Origin: Cupriavidus necator A5-1
Lineage (GTDB): Bacteria; Pseudomonadota; Gammaproteobacteria; Burkholderiales; Burkholderiaceae
NCBI RefSeq assembly: GCF_000744095.1
Contig: NZ_JQLI01000008.1
Span: 2,480,001-2,544,000, forward strand
DNA: 64,000 nt
Direction: 5' to 3'
The position numbers and the translations under genes were made by a program. The notes beneath the pieces were generated by a model. The model worked only from the letters and a program-made list of their open reading frames with translations. It ran no database searches and was not told the DNA's origin. This document shows, one piece after another, positions 8,441-17,125 of this stretch. Each line of letters starts with the position of its first letter. Position 1 is the stretch's first letter.

Positions 8441-8689
8441 TGTTCCCCCTTCTTGTCGTGGCACAGGGACGCTGACTGTTCGCTAGTATCGCCCCACGTA
8501 TCAGGGGCGGCAATTGCCGCTTCGACTGACCACTGCGCGTTTCGCCCGGCGCCAGAGTGGCCTTTCGGATACCGGAGCCCTGACCGCGCGCTGGTACATG
8601 CCGATGGCGGGGGGCAAGCCTTGCGCGTATATGCAAAATCCGACAGCGCGGCGGTGAACTGCGCTGCCTATGCTAGACAGAAGCGGCAT

Positions 8690-8708
8690 CGACCCGGTGG
8701 CCGGGTCG
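8690..8708. promoter_or_regulatory. Short perfect inverted repeat upstream of nitroreductase gene
   Basis: CGACCCGG and CCGGGTCG arms of 8 bp are separated by TGG, 35 bp before the nitroreductase start. It could be an operator or an mRNA leader hairpin. The rest of the 8441-8742 interval shows no gene. Confidence 0.35.
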
Positions 8709-8742
8709 CCGCGCGGTCCAATCCCGTTTCAAGGAGATGACG

Positions 8743-9375
8743 ATGAGCAAGAGCTTGAGTGAAGAAGGCATGGATCTGCTGTTTCGCGAGGCACGCACAC
8801 ACAGCGCGTGGCTGAACCAGCCCGTGAGCGACGAGACCCTGCGGCAGCTCTATGACTTGATGAAATGGGGGCCGACCAGCGCCAACTGCTCTCCCGCGCG
8901 CATTCTGTTCCTGCGTACCCCCGAGGCCAAACAACGCCTGGTGCCCGCGCTGGCGCCGGGCAATGTCGAGAAGACCATGGCCGCACCGGTCACCGCCATC
9001 ATCGCCTATGACATCAAGTTCTACGAACTTCTGCCCAAGCTGTTCCCGCATGCGGACGCACGCTCGTGGTTCGCCGAAACCCCGGAGCTCGCGCTGACTA
9101 CCGCGAGGCGAAACAGTTCCTTGCAGGGCGCGTACTTCATCATTGCCGCCCGCTCGCTTGGGCTCGACTGCGGGCCGATGTCCGGCTTCGACAATGCCAA
9201 GGTCGATCACGAATTCTTTCCCGCGGACCCGAAGGAGAATGCCTTCCAGCTCGAATATTTCCCGGACAGCCACGTGAAATCGAACTTCCTGTGCAATCTG
9301 GGCTACGGCGACCCTGCCAAGCTGTTTCCGCGCAGCCCCCGGCTGGAATTCGACGAGGCGTGCAAGCTGCTCTGA
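8743..9375 (+). CDS. RutE-like nitroreductase / malonic semialdehyde reductase family
   Basis: 210 residues of the FMN-dependent nitroreductase superfamily, RutE/HadB branch. Family segments seen: LFREARTHSAWLNQPVSDETLRQLYDL, the FMN-contact WGPTSANCSPARILF, and SLGLDCGPMSGFDNAKVD. In the pyrimidine (Rut) pathway RutE reduces malonic semialdehyde to 3-hydroxypropionate. No other rut gene is nearby, so the physiological substrate here is open. AAGGAG ends directly before an ATG at 8737, so the ATG two codons later (8743) has the proper spacing and is chosen. Confidence 0.88.
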   Translation: MSKSLSEEGMDLLFREARTHSAWLNQPVSDETLRQLYDLMKWGPTSANCSPARILFLRTPEAKQRLVPALAPGNVEKTMAAPVTAIIAYDIKFYELLPKLFPHADARSWFAETPELALTTARRNSSLQGAYFIIAARSLGLDCGPMSGFDNAKVDHEFFPADPKENAFQLEYFPDSHVKSNFLCNLGYGDPAKLFPRSPRLEFDEACKLL

Positions 9376-9468
9376 TGGAGGTTGTACCGCATGCCCCGGC
9401 GCGAACGCACCAACGCGGTCGCGCCGGCTCACCAGGCATCAACGCTCCCGGTCGAGCTGGTGCGCGAG

Positions 9469-10848
9469 CTAGGCCTGTAGCCGCAACTCCTGCAGCAGCG
9501 TCGGTACCAGCTCGGACACCGTGGGATGGATGTGCATCGCGCGGCTGATGGTGGTATAGGGTGCCTTGGCATACATGATGTCGAGCAGTGAGTGAATCAC
9601 CTCGTCGCCGGTCACGCCGAGGATCGCCGCACCCAGGATCATCCGGGTATCCGCGTCGACCACCATCTTCATGAAGCCCTGGCTCTCGCCCTTCTCCACT
9701 GCGCGCCCAACGCGGCTCATGGGGCGCGTGCCGACCAGCAGCTTGCGTCCGGATTGCCGGGCTTCTGCTTCCGTCATGCCGACGCGGCCGAGCGGAGGGT
9801 CGATGAACATGGCATAGGCTGCGATGCGGTCCGTCACCTTGCGGGGGTCGTTGTCGAGGAGATTGGCAGCGACGATCTCATAGTCGTTGTACGACGTATG
9901 CGTGAACGCACCGCGGCCGTTGCAATCGCCAAGCGCCCAGATGCCAGGGACATTGGTGCGCAACTGTTCGTCCACCATGATATAGCCGCGATCGTCGGTC
10001 TCGACCCCTGCCTGGTCGAGCCCCAGGTCCTCGGTGTTGGGCACGCGCCCAACCGCCAGCAGCAGGTGCGAACCGTGGACGTCAGGCGCCCCGCTCGCGC
10101 AATCCAGCCCGACGGCAATGTGATCGCCTTCCCTGCGCGCGCTCAGGCAGTTGGCATTGAGCCGGATTTCGATCCCCTCGCCTTCCAGGATCTCCCGCAC
10201 GGCTTGCGACACATCCTCGTCTTCGCGCTGGACCAGGCGCGGGCCTTTTTCGACGACGGTCACCCTGGCCCCAAAACGCCGGTACATCTGGCCAAACTCG
10301 AGGCCAATGTAGCTGCCGCCAATGACGATCAGGTGCTCCGGCAGGAAATCCACCTCCATCATGCTCGAGTTGGTGAGATACCGTACCTGATCCAGCCCGG
10401 GCATGGGCGGAACCAGGGCCCGGCCGCCGACGTTCACGAAAATTTTGTCGGCTTCCAGCAGTTCGCCGTTGACCCGCACACCGTGCGCGCTCTCGAAGCG
10501 GGCGTGACCCTGGTAGACCGTGCCGTTTCCCAGACCGCGCATCCACTGTTCCACACCGTTGCTGGAACGGCCAGAGATTTCGTCCTTGCGTGCTTTCACT
10601 TGCTTCATGTCGACGGCGACCGGCCTGCCGATGATCACGCCGTACTCAGCGGCCCGCCGCGCCAGTTGGGCTGCGTACGCGCTCGCGACGAGGGTCTTGG
10701 TGGGAATGCAGCCGGTGTTCACGCAGGTGCCGCCAAAACGCGCGCGCTCGATGACAGCCACTTTCATGCTCGCGCCAGCCAGTCGCGCGGCGAGTGCGGG
10801 GCCGGCTTGTCCGGTGCCGATGATGATCGCGTCGAATTCTTGAGCCAT
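9469..10848 (-). CDS. FAD-dependent pyridine nucleotide-disulfide oxidoreductase (mercuric-reductase/RclA-like)
   Basis: 459 residues. An N-terminal FAD site (IIIGTGQAGPALAARL), redox disulfide GGTCVNTGCIPTKT (Cys42 and Cys47), an NAD(P) site (IVIGGSYIGLEFGQMYRRFG), a second FAD contact (GIWALGDCNGRGAFTH) and a C-terminal dimerisation domain with the His-Glu pair in HIHPTVSEL. There is no N-terminal HMA domain and no C-terminal CC pair, so true Hg(II) reduction is unlikely; reactive-chlorine or quinone reductase roles are known in this class. AAGGAG upstream supports the ATG. It converges on the nitroreductase gene and both may serve redox defence. Confidence 0.88.
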   Translation of the reverse strand: MAQEFDAIIIGTGQAGPALAARLAGASMKVAVIERARFGGTCVNTGCIPTKTLVASAYAAQLARRAAEYGVIIGRPVAVDMKQVKARKDEISGRSSNGVEQWMRGLGNGTVYQGHARFESAHGVRVNGELLEADKIFVNVGGRALVPPMPGLDQVRYLTNSSMMEVDFLPEHLIVIGGSYIGLEFGQMYRRFGARVTVVEKGPRLVQREDEDVSQAVREILEGEGIEIRLNANCLSARREGDHIAVGLDCASGAPDVHGSHLLLAVGRVPNTEDLGLDQAGVETDDRGYIMVDEQLRTNVPGIWALGDCNGRGAFTHTSYNDYEIVAANLLDNDPRKVTDRIAAYAMFIDPPLGRVGMTEAEARQSGRKLLVGTRPMSRVGRAVEKGESQGFMKMVVDADTRMILGAAILGVTGDEVIHSLLDIMYAKAPYTTISRAMHIHPTVSELVPTLLQELRLQA

Positions 10849-11060
10849 CACGATTCTCCTTGCCCTTGTACCGTGGTCGCTGCAGCAAAGCCACAAACAA
10901 CTTTAGGTGAAATGAGCAATGAGCGGGGCCGTCAAGGGTTCATGAACCACCGCTGGGAGAATCCAACAGATCACACGACGACGTGGCGCAGTGCCTCGCG
11001 TGTATCGGTGGGTGCGGCCGAAGCCGTCGGTACCGAGCACGACGTAGCGCGGTAGCACGA

Positions 11061-11094
11061 AAAAGAGGGCGATCCATTGGACCGCCCGCCCTCT
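11061..11094 (-). terminator. Intrinsic terminator of the NDH-2-like gene
   Basis: On the minus strand, arms AGAGGGCG (11094-11087) and CGCCCTCT (11071-11064) form a stem followed by TTTT. It lies 20 bp beyond the stop of the upstream minus-strand gene. The neighbouring interval 10849-11060 contains no recognisable gene. Confidence 0.75.
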
Positions 11095-11113
11095 ATCACT
11101 ATTGCTCGCGCGG

Positions 11114-12325
11114 TCAGGCCACGACGATACGGCGCGGATCGGCCAAAGCCAGCGCTTCGGCACGGTCAGCACTTGGCGGATAAATCCACTCGGTGTTGAT
11201 CTGCGTCTTCAGTGCCTTGGCTTCCGCACCCACCAGCTTCACCTGGCGATCCCAGCCTTCGGTGTAGACCGCGCCCCACGGACCCAGGTCCAGACACGTC
11301 ACGTACTTCGGCTGGCTGTAGGGAATCGGAGTTTCGCCCACGAGGTCCGCTGCCACGTTGTGGCCGGCGGACCGGCCCAGGTTCATCGCGTGCTGGCAAG
11401 ACATCATCGTGACATTGCCCTCGTCATCGGTGGCGGCACGGGCGACGTCACCGGTGGCGTAGACCGTATCCAGGCCATTGACCTTCAGATTGCGATCGAC
11501 ATGAAGGCGGCCGAAGTTGTCGCGCTCCGCCGGGATCTGGGCCGTGAGCGTGCTGGCCCGGGCGCCCGCGGTCCAGATGACGGTGGCTGCCTCGATGCGC
11601 TCGCCGTTCTCGAGCGTGACGCCGTTCGCATCCACGGCCGCGACACCGGAGCCCAGCTTCCACGTCACACCGAGTTCGCTCAGCGCCTGCGTGATCACCG
11701 GACGAGGCCCGGCACCCAGGTCGGGACCGACTTCAGCGTTGCGCTCGACCATGATCACGTTCACGGCCGCGTCCTTGCCAAACGCCACGCGCAGACGGGC
11801 AGGCATTTCCGCGGCAGTCTCGATACCAGTAAAGCCGGCACCGGCGACCACCACCGTGTTGCGCGCGGCGCTTTCCGGACGGCTGGCCAGGCTGGCGATA
11901 TGGGCCTCAAGCTGCGCGGCATCCGCCACCTGGTCGACATTGAACGCGTGCTGGTCAAGGCCCGGAATCTGCGGTCGGAACAGGCGGCTGCCGGTAGCGA
12001 GGACCAGGCGGTCATAGCCGAGCTTGCGGCGCGTCGTATCGACGCCCACGCCCACCAGTTCGACCTCCTGGCTTGCCACATCGATGCGTTCCACCACACC
12101 CTGGATGAACTTGATGCCAACGGCCTTGAAGATCTCCTGCAACGGCGCTTTCATGCCTCCCGGGTTCTGCTCGTAGAGACGCGGACGAACGTGCAACTCC
12201 GGCTCCGGCGCCACCAGCGCGATCTCCACGTCAGTGCGCCCCACTTCATCCAGCAGGCGGGCCGAAGCCAGTGCGCTCCAGAAGCCGGCAAAGCCGGCGC
12301 CGATAACAAGAATGCGTTTGGACAC
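11114..12325 (-). CDS. NAD(P)/FAD-dependent oxidoreductase, type II NADH dehydrogenase-like
   Basis: 403 residues. Two Rossmann sites are visible: FAD at ILVIGAGFAGFWSALA (residues 5-20) and NADH at VVVAGAGFTGIETAAEMPARL, followed by the FAD-contact VYATGDVARA. The architecture fits NDH-2, which oxidises NADH and reduces quinone without pumping protons. No C-terminal membrane helix is obvious, so it could be a soluble ferredoxin- or quinone-reductase-like member. The start is a GTG at 12325 with AGGAG 8 nt upstream. Divergent from a small exported protein; the intervening region has two copies of a 23-bp operator. Confidence 0.85.
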   Translation of the reverse strand: MSKRILVIGAGFAGFWSALASARLLDEVGRTDVEIALVAPEPELHVRPRLYEQNPGGMKAPLQEIFKAVGIKFIQGVVERIDVASQEVELVGVGVDTTRRKLGYDRLVLATGSRLFRPQIPGLDQHAFNVDQVADAAQLEAHIASLASRPESAARNTVVVAGAGFTGIETAAEMPARLRVAFGKDAAVNVIMVERNAEVGPDLGAGPRPVITQALSELGVTWKLGSGVAAVDANGVTLENGERIEAATVIWTAGARASTLTAQIPAERDNFGRLHVDRNLKVNGLDTVYATGDVARAATDDEGNVTMMSCQHAMNLGRSAGHNVAADLVGETPIPYSQPKYVTCLDLGPWGAVYTEGWDRQVKLVGAEAKALKTQINTEWIYPPSADRAEALALADPRRIVVA

Positions 12326-12422
12326 GTTTCATGCTCCTGAATCAATCTTCGGTTTCATCTGGCCAAAGTCCACGGTTGGCGTAGCGGCCTGATCAGCTCG
12401 ACGCCAGCCTACGACTGCCGCC

Positions 12423-12451
12423 TTAACTACGATTGTATGAGTCGTAGTTAA
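12423..12451. promoter_or_regulatory. Operator copy 1 (23-bp dyad, extended arms)
   Basis: Perfect 10-bp arms TTAACTACGA and TCGTAGTTAA with a 9-bp spacer. The core ACTACGA-N9-TCGTAGT (12426-12448) recurs 109 bp away. It lies 98 bp upstream of the NDH-2-like start. The half-site resembles BlaI/CopY-type operators, but no such regulator gene is in the window. Confidence 0.8.
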
Positions 12452-12534
12452 GCTGACGCAAGGCTTTTTTCAACGACTCGTTCAAAACCGAAGGGGTCTC
12501 GCGCAACCGCTTGCGCTCCCGCGAGCGAATCTTT

Positions 12535-12557
12535 ACTACGACTAGATGAGTCGTAGT
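12535..12557. promoter_or_regulatory. Operator copy 2 (23-bp dyad)
   Basis: ACTACGACT and AGTCGTAGT arms (9 bp, perfect) with a 5-bp spacer, the same 23-bp frame as copy 1. It ends 23 bp before the start codon of the small exported protein and so probably overlaps its promoter. Confidence 0.8.
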
Positions 12558-12580
12558 TATAGAGCGAAAAGGAGCACATC

Positions 12581-12859
12581 ATGAAACAGATCGGATGGGT
12601 TAGTGCCCTTAGCGCGGTTGCGCTCGTGGCCACAGGCGTTGCTGCCTGGGCGGCGGGGTCCGGGTGGGAGTGGGCAGTGCACGGCACGCCCCACTCGCTG
12701 ATGGCAGGCCAGGACTTGACAGGGGTCTCCGCTCCGCCGGGCCACACCAATGGCACGGCCGATGAAGGCGAGGCAAGCAAAGCGTCGGGGCCGGCGTATA
12801 AATCGCTGCCTCAGCTGGCCCGGAGTGGCGCATCCCAGACTGGAATCGCCACAAGTTGA
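12581..12859 (+). CDS. Small exported or membrane-anchored protein of unknown function
   Basis: 92 residues, no family recognised. Residues 5-25 are hydrophobic (IGWVSALSAVALVATGVAAWA), a signal peptide or single anchor. The remainder is polar with no cysteines and no clear domain. AAGGAG lies 8 nt before the ATG. Copy 2 of the 23-bp operator sits immediately upstream, so it is probably co-regulated with the divergent NDH-2-like gene. A role in envelope or redox stress would fit the neighbour but is speculative. Confidence 0.7.
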   Translation: MKQIGWVSALSAVALVATGVAAWAAGSGWEWAVHGTPHSLMAGQDLTGVSAPPGHTNGTADEGEASKASGPAYKSLPQLARSGASQTGIATS

Positions 12860-12866
12860 ACGCGCG

Positions 12867-13805
12867 CTAGATCGCCGACTTTCTCACGGCACCTGTAGCA
12901 AAGAACACCTGCAGGTTCTCGAACACCAGTTCGGCCATCGCCTGCCGCGTCTCGTGCGTGGCGCTGGCGATATGCGGAAGCAGCACGACGTTGTCGAGCC
13001 CGAACAGCGCCGCGGGCACGTTCGGCTCATCCTCGAAGACATCCAGTCCGGCCCCGGCGATGCGCTGGTGAACCAATGCGTCGACGAGCGCATCCTCGTC
13101 CACCACGGTGCCGCGCGCGATATTGATTAGGAAGCCTTGCGGACCCAGTGCGTCGAGGACGGCGGCTGAGACCAGGTGGTGCGTCGACGGACCGCCGGCG
13201 GTGGCAATGACGAGGTAGTCGGCCCAGCGCGCCAGCGCTTCCAGTGAGGGCTCGTAGGCGTAAGGCGCGTCGTCGGACCGGTTGCGGCTGTGATAGCGGA
13301 CCTCCATGTCGAAGCCGGCTGAGCGGTGCGCGATCACGCGCCCGATGCGGCCCATGCCAATGATACCGAGCCGCTTGCCGCTGACGCGCGTGGCCAGCGG
13401 AAACTGCCCCTTGGGCCATTCGCCCCGGCGCACGAAGCGGTCCGCGGCGCTGATCTTGCGCGACACGTCCATCAGCAGCGCGAAGGCGGTATCGGCGACG
13501 CAGTCGTTCAGCACGTCCGGGGTGTAGCCCACGGCGATGCCGCGGCTGCGTGCGGTATCGAGGTCGAGCTTGTCCAGGCCCACGCCGAAGCTGGAGATCA
13601 CGCGCAGCGACGGCAAGGCGGCCAGCAGCGCGGCGTCGGCCCCGATCGCGGCGCGCGTGGTCAGGGCGACGAACTCGCTGCCGTGGCGGGCGAGGAAGTC
13701 GGCGGGATCGGTCTCGGTCCAGAACGGATGAACGTCGTAGTGCTCGGCGAGACGCGCTTCGATGGCTTCAGGCAGTCGGCCGTGCTGCAACAGGCGGGGT
13801 TTCAT
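12867..13805 (-). CDS. D-2-hydroxyacid dehydrogenase (hydroxypyruvate/glyoxylate reductase-like)
   Basis: 312 residues. The NAD(P) fold carries GIIGMGRIGR (about 146-155). The catalytic triad is visible as Arg in NIARGTVVDE, Glu in DVFEDEP and His in LPHIASAT. The family interconverts D-2-hydroxyacids and 2-oxoacids; the sequence is closest in style to GhrB/hydroxypyruvate reductases. AAGGA precedes the ATG by about 10 nt. It is the last gene of a minus-strand run that also holds Bug binding proteins, an RraA-like protein and a sugar-acid dehydratase, suggesting a part in hydroxy-acid catabolism. Confidence 0.9.
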   Translation of the reverse strand: MKPRLLQHGRLPEAIEARLAEHYDVHPFWTETDPADFLARHGSEFVALTTRAAIGADAALLAALPSLRVISSFGVGLDKLDLDTARSRGIAVGYTPDVLNDCVADTAFALLMDVSRKISAADRFVRRGEWPKGQFPLATRVSGKRLGIIGMGRIGRVIAHRSAGFDMEVRYHSRNRSDDAPYAYEPSLEALARWADYLVIATAGGPSTHHLVSAAVLDALGPQGFLINIARGTVVDEDALVDALVHQRIAGAGLDVFEDEPNVPAALFGLDNVVLLPHIASATHETRQAMAELVFENLQVFFATGAVRKSAI

Positions 13806-13841
13806 GCGCTTTGTATCCTTATCTGAAGAGATAGTCGGGCG

Positions 13842-14846
13842 TCAGTCCGCCCGTAGTTTGTTGTCGACGATGATCTTGGCGTAGCGCTTGCGGTCGGTGG
13901 CGATCAGCTCGCCGAACTGCTGCGGGGTGCTGCCTACGGGGATCGCGCCCTGCTCTACCAGTTGCTGGCGGACTTCCGGCACCGCCACCACCTGTTTCAC
14001 GCCCGCGGCGATCTTCTCGACGATATCCTTTGGCGTGCCGGCCGGCGCGAGCAGGCCTACCCACGAGCCGGATTCCGCGCCGGAGATCCCGGCCTCCTGC
14101 AGCGTCGGCACATTGGGCAACGCCGGCGAGCGCACCTTGCCCGTCACCGCCAGCGCACGCAGCTTGCCCGCCTTGACGTGCCCCGCAGTCTCCAGCACCG
14201 AGGCGAACAGCATGTCGACGTTGCCGGCCATCAGGTCGGTCATCGCGGCGCCGCCGCCCTTGTAGGGCACGTGCAGCATGTCAGTGCCGGTGGCGGCCTT
14301 GAAGATCTCGCCCGACAGGTGCGGCGAGCCGCCGGTGCCGGAACTGGCGAACGTCAGCTTGCCCGGCTGCGCCTTGGCCAGCGCCACCAGGTCCTTGGCG
14401 GTCTTGGCGGCCAGCTTGGGCGTGACCACCAGCACGAACGGCAGCTCGGCCATCTCCGTCACTGGCACCAGGCCGTTGGGGTCATAGGAGAGCTTGGCGT
14501 ATAGCGTCGGGTTGATCGACTGCGTGCCGACATTGCCCGCGACCAGCGTGTAGCCATCCGGCTTCGCCCGCGCCGCCAGTTCCAGGCCGACATTGCCGGC
14601 CGCACCCGGGCGATTGTCCACCAGCACCGGCTGCCCCCATAGCTGCGACAGGCGCTGCGCGACCAGCCGCGTGGCGATGTCGGTGCCGCCGCCCGGCGTG
14701 AACGGCAGGATGATTGTGACCGGCCGTGCCGGCCAGTTACCGCCGCCCTGTGCCTGCGCGGCGGGCGCAAGCAGCGGCAGGGCCGCAAGGCACAGGGTCA
14801 GCAGCGCGCGGCGCCGGCCGCCGTTGGTTTGAAAGCGATGTGGCAT
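13842..14846 (-). CDS. Bug/TctC-family tripartite tricarboxylate binding protein (1 of 3 in tandem)
   Basis: 334 residues with a signal peptide ending PAAQAQ, then the family landmarks WPARPVTIILPFTPGGGTDIATRLVA, VDNRPGAAGNVG, AKPDGYTLVAGN and HVPYKGGGAAMTDLMAG. Bug proteins bind carboxylates in the periplasm for a TctAB permease or as extracytoplasmic sensors; no permease lies in the window. GGGAG precedes the ATG. It is followed by the dehydrogenase gene and preceded by two more Bug genes, probably one transcript. Confidence 0.93.
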   Translation of the reverse strand: MPHRFQTNGGRRRALLTLCLAALPLLAPAAQAQGGGNWPARPVTIILPFTPGGGTDIATRLVAQRLSQLWGQPVLVDNRPGAAGNVGLELAARAKPDGYTLVAGNVGTQSINPTLYAKLSYDPNGLVPVTEMAELPFVLVVTPKLAAKTAKDLVALAKAQPGKLTFASSGTGGSPHLSGEIFKAATGTDMLHVPYKGGGAAMTDLMAGNVDMLFASVLETAGHVKAGKLRALAVTGKVRSPALPNVPTLQEAGISGAESGSWVGLLAPAGTPKDIVEKIAAGVKQVVAVPEVRQQLVEQGAIPVGSTPQQFGELIATDRKRYAKIIVDNKLRAD

Positions 14847-14866
14847 GCCTGTCTCCCTGTGTCGCG

Positions 14867-15871
14867 TCATTCCGGCTGGATGCCGGCGTTCTTGGCCACC
14901 TTGGCCCACTTGACCATCTCGGTCTGGATAAAGCCGGCGAACTGCGCGGGGCTGCCGCCCGCGGGCTCGATGCCGGCCGCCAGCAGGCGTTCACGCACGT
15001 CCGGCGCTGCCAGGGCCTGGTTGATGGCGGCGTTGAGCTTGTCGATCACGGGCTTGGGCGTGCCGGCCGGTGCGAGGACGCCGCCCCAGGTGCTGGTGTC
15101 ATAGCCCGGCACGCCGGCTTCCGCCATGGTGGGCACCTGCGGTGCGATCGCTGCGTGCTTGGTCGTGGTGACGGCGAGCGCCTTGACCTTGCCGGCTTTC
15201 ACCTGCGGGCCGATCGCGGCCACGGTGTCAAACATCAGCGAGACGCGCCCGCTGGTCAGGTCCGGGTGCGCCAGCGTGCTGCCCTTGTAGGGCACGTGGA
15301 CCATGTCGATGCCGGCCATGCTCTTGAACAGTTCGCCAGAGAAATGCGGCGCCCCGCCCGATCCGCTCGACGCGAACGACAGCTCGCCGGGATGGGCCTT
15401 GCCATAGGCGATCAGTTCCTTGACCGACTTTACCGGGAGCGACGGCGAAACCACCAGCATCAGCGGTACGACGTGCGTCTGCACGACCGGCTCGAAGCTC
15501 TTCACCGTATCGAACGGCAGCTTGCGCACCATGCTCGGATTGATGGCGTGGCTGCTGGCCACGAGCGCCAGCGTGTAGCCGTCCGGGGCGGCCTTCGCCA
15601 CCAGGTCGGTGCCGACGATGCCGGTCGCGCCGCTGCGGTTGTCCACCACCACCGACTGGCCCCAGGCCGCGGTCAGCTTCTGGCCGACCAGCCGCGCCAC
15701 GAGGTCGATGGCACCGCCCGGCGAGGCGGGGACGACGATGGTGATTGGTTTGGTGGGATAGGTTTGCGCGCGGGCGCCGGTGGGCGCGAGCGCGACGAAG
15801 AGCGCTGTCGCGGCGAGGCCGGCGGCAAGGCGGGAGTATTTCGGTGCGATGGAACGGAGGGTGGTTTTCAT
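14867..15871 (-). CDS. Bug/TctC-family binding protein (2 of 3 in tandem)
   Basis: 334 residues. A signal peptide ends GARAQ; landmarks include YPTKPITIVVPASPGGAIDLVARLVG, VDNRSGATGIVG, AAPDGYTLALVAS and HVPYKGSTLAHPDLTSG. The SPGGAID loop differs from the TPGGGTD and AAGGSTD loops of its neighbours, and this loop contacts the ligand carboxylate, so a different ligand is likely. AGGAGAC precedes the ATG. It lies 20 bp upstream of the next Bug gene. Confidence 0.93.
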   Translation of the reverse strand: MKTTLRSIAPKYSRLAAGLAATALFVALAPTGARAQTYPTKPITIVVPASPGGAIDLVARLVGQKLTAAWGQSVVVDNRSGATGIVGTDLVAKAAPDGYTLALVASSHAINPSMVRKLPFDTVKSFEPVVQTHVVPLMLVVSPSLPVKSVKELIAYGKAHPGELSFASSGSGGAPHFSGELFKSMAGIDMVHVPYKGSTLAHPDLTSGRVSLMFDTVAAIGPQVKAGKVKALAVTTTKHAAIAPQVPTMAEAGVPGYDTSTWGGVLAPAGTPKPVIDKLNAAINQALAAPDVRERLLAAGIEPAGGSPAQFAGFIQTEMVKWAKVAKNAGIQPE

Positions 15872-15946
15872 GGTGTCTCCTGCCTGAAAAGCTATCTTGC
15901 GAATGGCGGCTGCCACCCGGGATCGGTTTGGAATCACCGCTTGGGT

Positions 15947-15977
15947 GCTCCCTCTCCCGCTTGCGGGAGAGGGGAGC
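15947..15977. repeat. Intergenic REP-like hairpin
   Basis: CCTCTCCCGC (15951-15960) and GCGGGAGAGG (15963-15972) form a 10-bp stem with a 2-nt loop, extended by GCTC/GAGC. A related hairpin occurs at 62713-62738. Such CCCTCTCC elements are common between genes in beta- and gammaproteobacteria. It interrupts the spacing between Bug genes 2 and 3 and could attenuate or stabilise the transcript. Confidence 0.6.
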
Positions 15978-16036
15978 AAACCGGCAGCGTGCGAAGTCTG
16001 TCAGCAGTCTGGAGGCGGCCTCCTGGCCCCGCCCGC

Positions 16037-17038
16037 TTAATCGACCCGCGCCCCTGACTTCTTCACCAGCGCTGCCCAGCGCGGGATCTCCTTGTCCATC
16101 AGCGCCGACAACTCGGCGGGCGAGCTGCCCACGACCTCCATGCCGAGCTGCTGCGTCAGCCGTTGCTGCACCGCGGGCTGCTTCAGCGCGCGCACGACTT
16201 CGGCGTTGAGCCGTTGCACCACGTCCTTCGGCGTGCCGCGCGGCGCGTAGAGCGCCTGCCAGGAAACCATCTCGAAGCCGCTGACGCCTGCTTCGGCCAT
16301 GGTCGGCACCTTCGGCAGCAGCGCGGAGCGTTTGGGCGAGGTCACCGCCAGCGGACGCAGCTTGCCGGCCTTGATCATCGCCTCGCCCGCGGTCAGCTGA
16401 TCGAACAGGAAAGGCACGAGCCCCGCGGCCACGTCCTGCACGGCTTGCGGGCTGCCCTTGTATGGCACGTGGGTCATCGGGACATGGATCAGGTCCGCGA
16501 ACAGTTCGCCGGCCAGGTGGGTCGACGTGCCCGCACCGGACGAGGCGAAGCTGAGGCCGTTTTTCTTCTTCGCGTAGGCAATCAGTTCCTGCACGTTGTT
16601 GACCGGCAGCTCAGCATTCACCATCAGCACGTTCGGCACATAGCCAACCAGGCTGATCGGCTCGAAATCCTTGACGGGGTCGTACGACAGGTTCTTGTAC
16701 AGGCTGGCGTTGATGGCGTGGGTGCTGATGGTGCCGCCGAAGAGCGTGTAGCCATCGGGCTTGGCACGCGCCACGTACCCCGCGCCCACGGCGCCGGCCG
16801 CGCCGGGCCGGTTCTCCACCACCACCGGCTGCCCAAGGGCGCGCGAGACTTCCTGGCCGATGGTGCGCGCGACGATGTCGGTCGAGCCGCCGGCCGCGAA
16901 CGGCACCACCCAGGTGATCGGGCGCGACGGCCACTTGTCCTCGGCATGTGCCGGCGCGCACACGGCGCCGATGCTGAGTGCCAGGCACGCGGCCACGGTG
17001 CGGGCGCCGCGCGTCGCGAGCGCAAAACGTTGCTTCAT
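16037..17038 (-). CDS. Bug/TctC-family binding protein (3 of 3 in tandem)
   Basis: 333 residues. A signal peptide ends APAHAE, then WPSRPITWVVPFAAGGSTDIVARTIG, VENRPGAAGAVG, AKPDGYTLFGGTISTHAINASLY and HVPYKGSPQAVQDVAAG. It resembles the plus-strand Bug protein at 22411 more than its two neighbours (shared FAAGGSTD and GGTIS-HAIN), which suggests those two bind related ligands. AGGAGACAAAG precedes the ATG. It lies downstream of the RraA-like gene. Confidence 0.93.
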   Translation of the reverse strand: MKQRFALATRGARTVAACLALSIGAVCAPAHAEDKWPSRPITWVVPFAAGGSTDIVARTIGQEVSRALGQPVVVENRPGAAGAVGAGYVARAKPDGYTLFGGTISTHAINASLYKNLSYDPVKDFEPISLVGYVPNVLMVNAELPVNNVQELIAYAKKKNGLSFASSGAGTSTHLAGELFADLIHVPMTHVPYKGSPQAVQDVAAGLVPFLFDQLTAGEAMIKAGKLRPLAVTSPKRSALLPKVPTMAEAGVSGFEMVSWQALYAPRGTPKDVVQRLNAEVVRALKQPAVQQRLTQQLGMEVVGSSPAELSALMDKEIPRWAALVKKSGARVD

Positions 17039-17125
17039 CTTTGTCTCCTGCCATGGCCGGTCAGCGCCGGCCAGCCTGTGTAGTCGTTGGCTTGGGCCGG
17101 CTCCGGACCGGCGTCCGGACCCGCT

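Noticed and set aside
9469..10848. True mercuric reductase
   Set aside because: The redox cysteines are present, but the HMA domain and C-terminal Cys pair are missing and there are no mer genes nearby.
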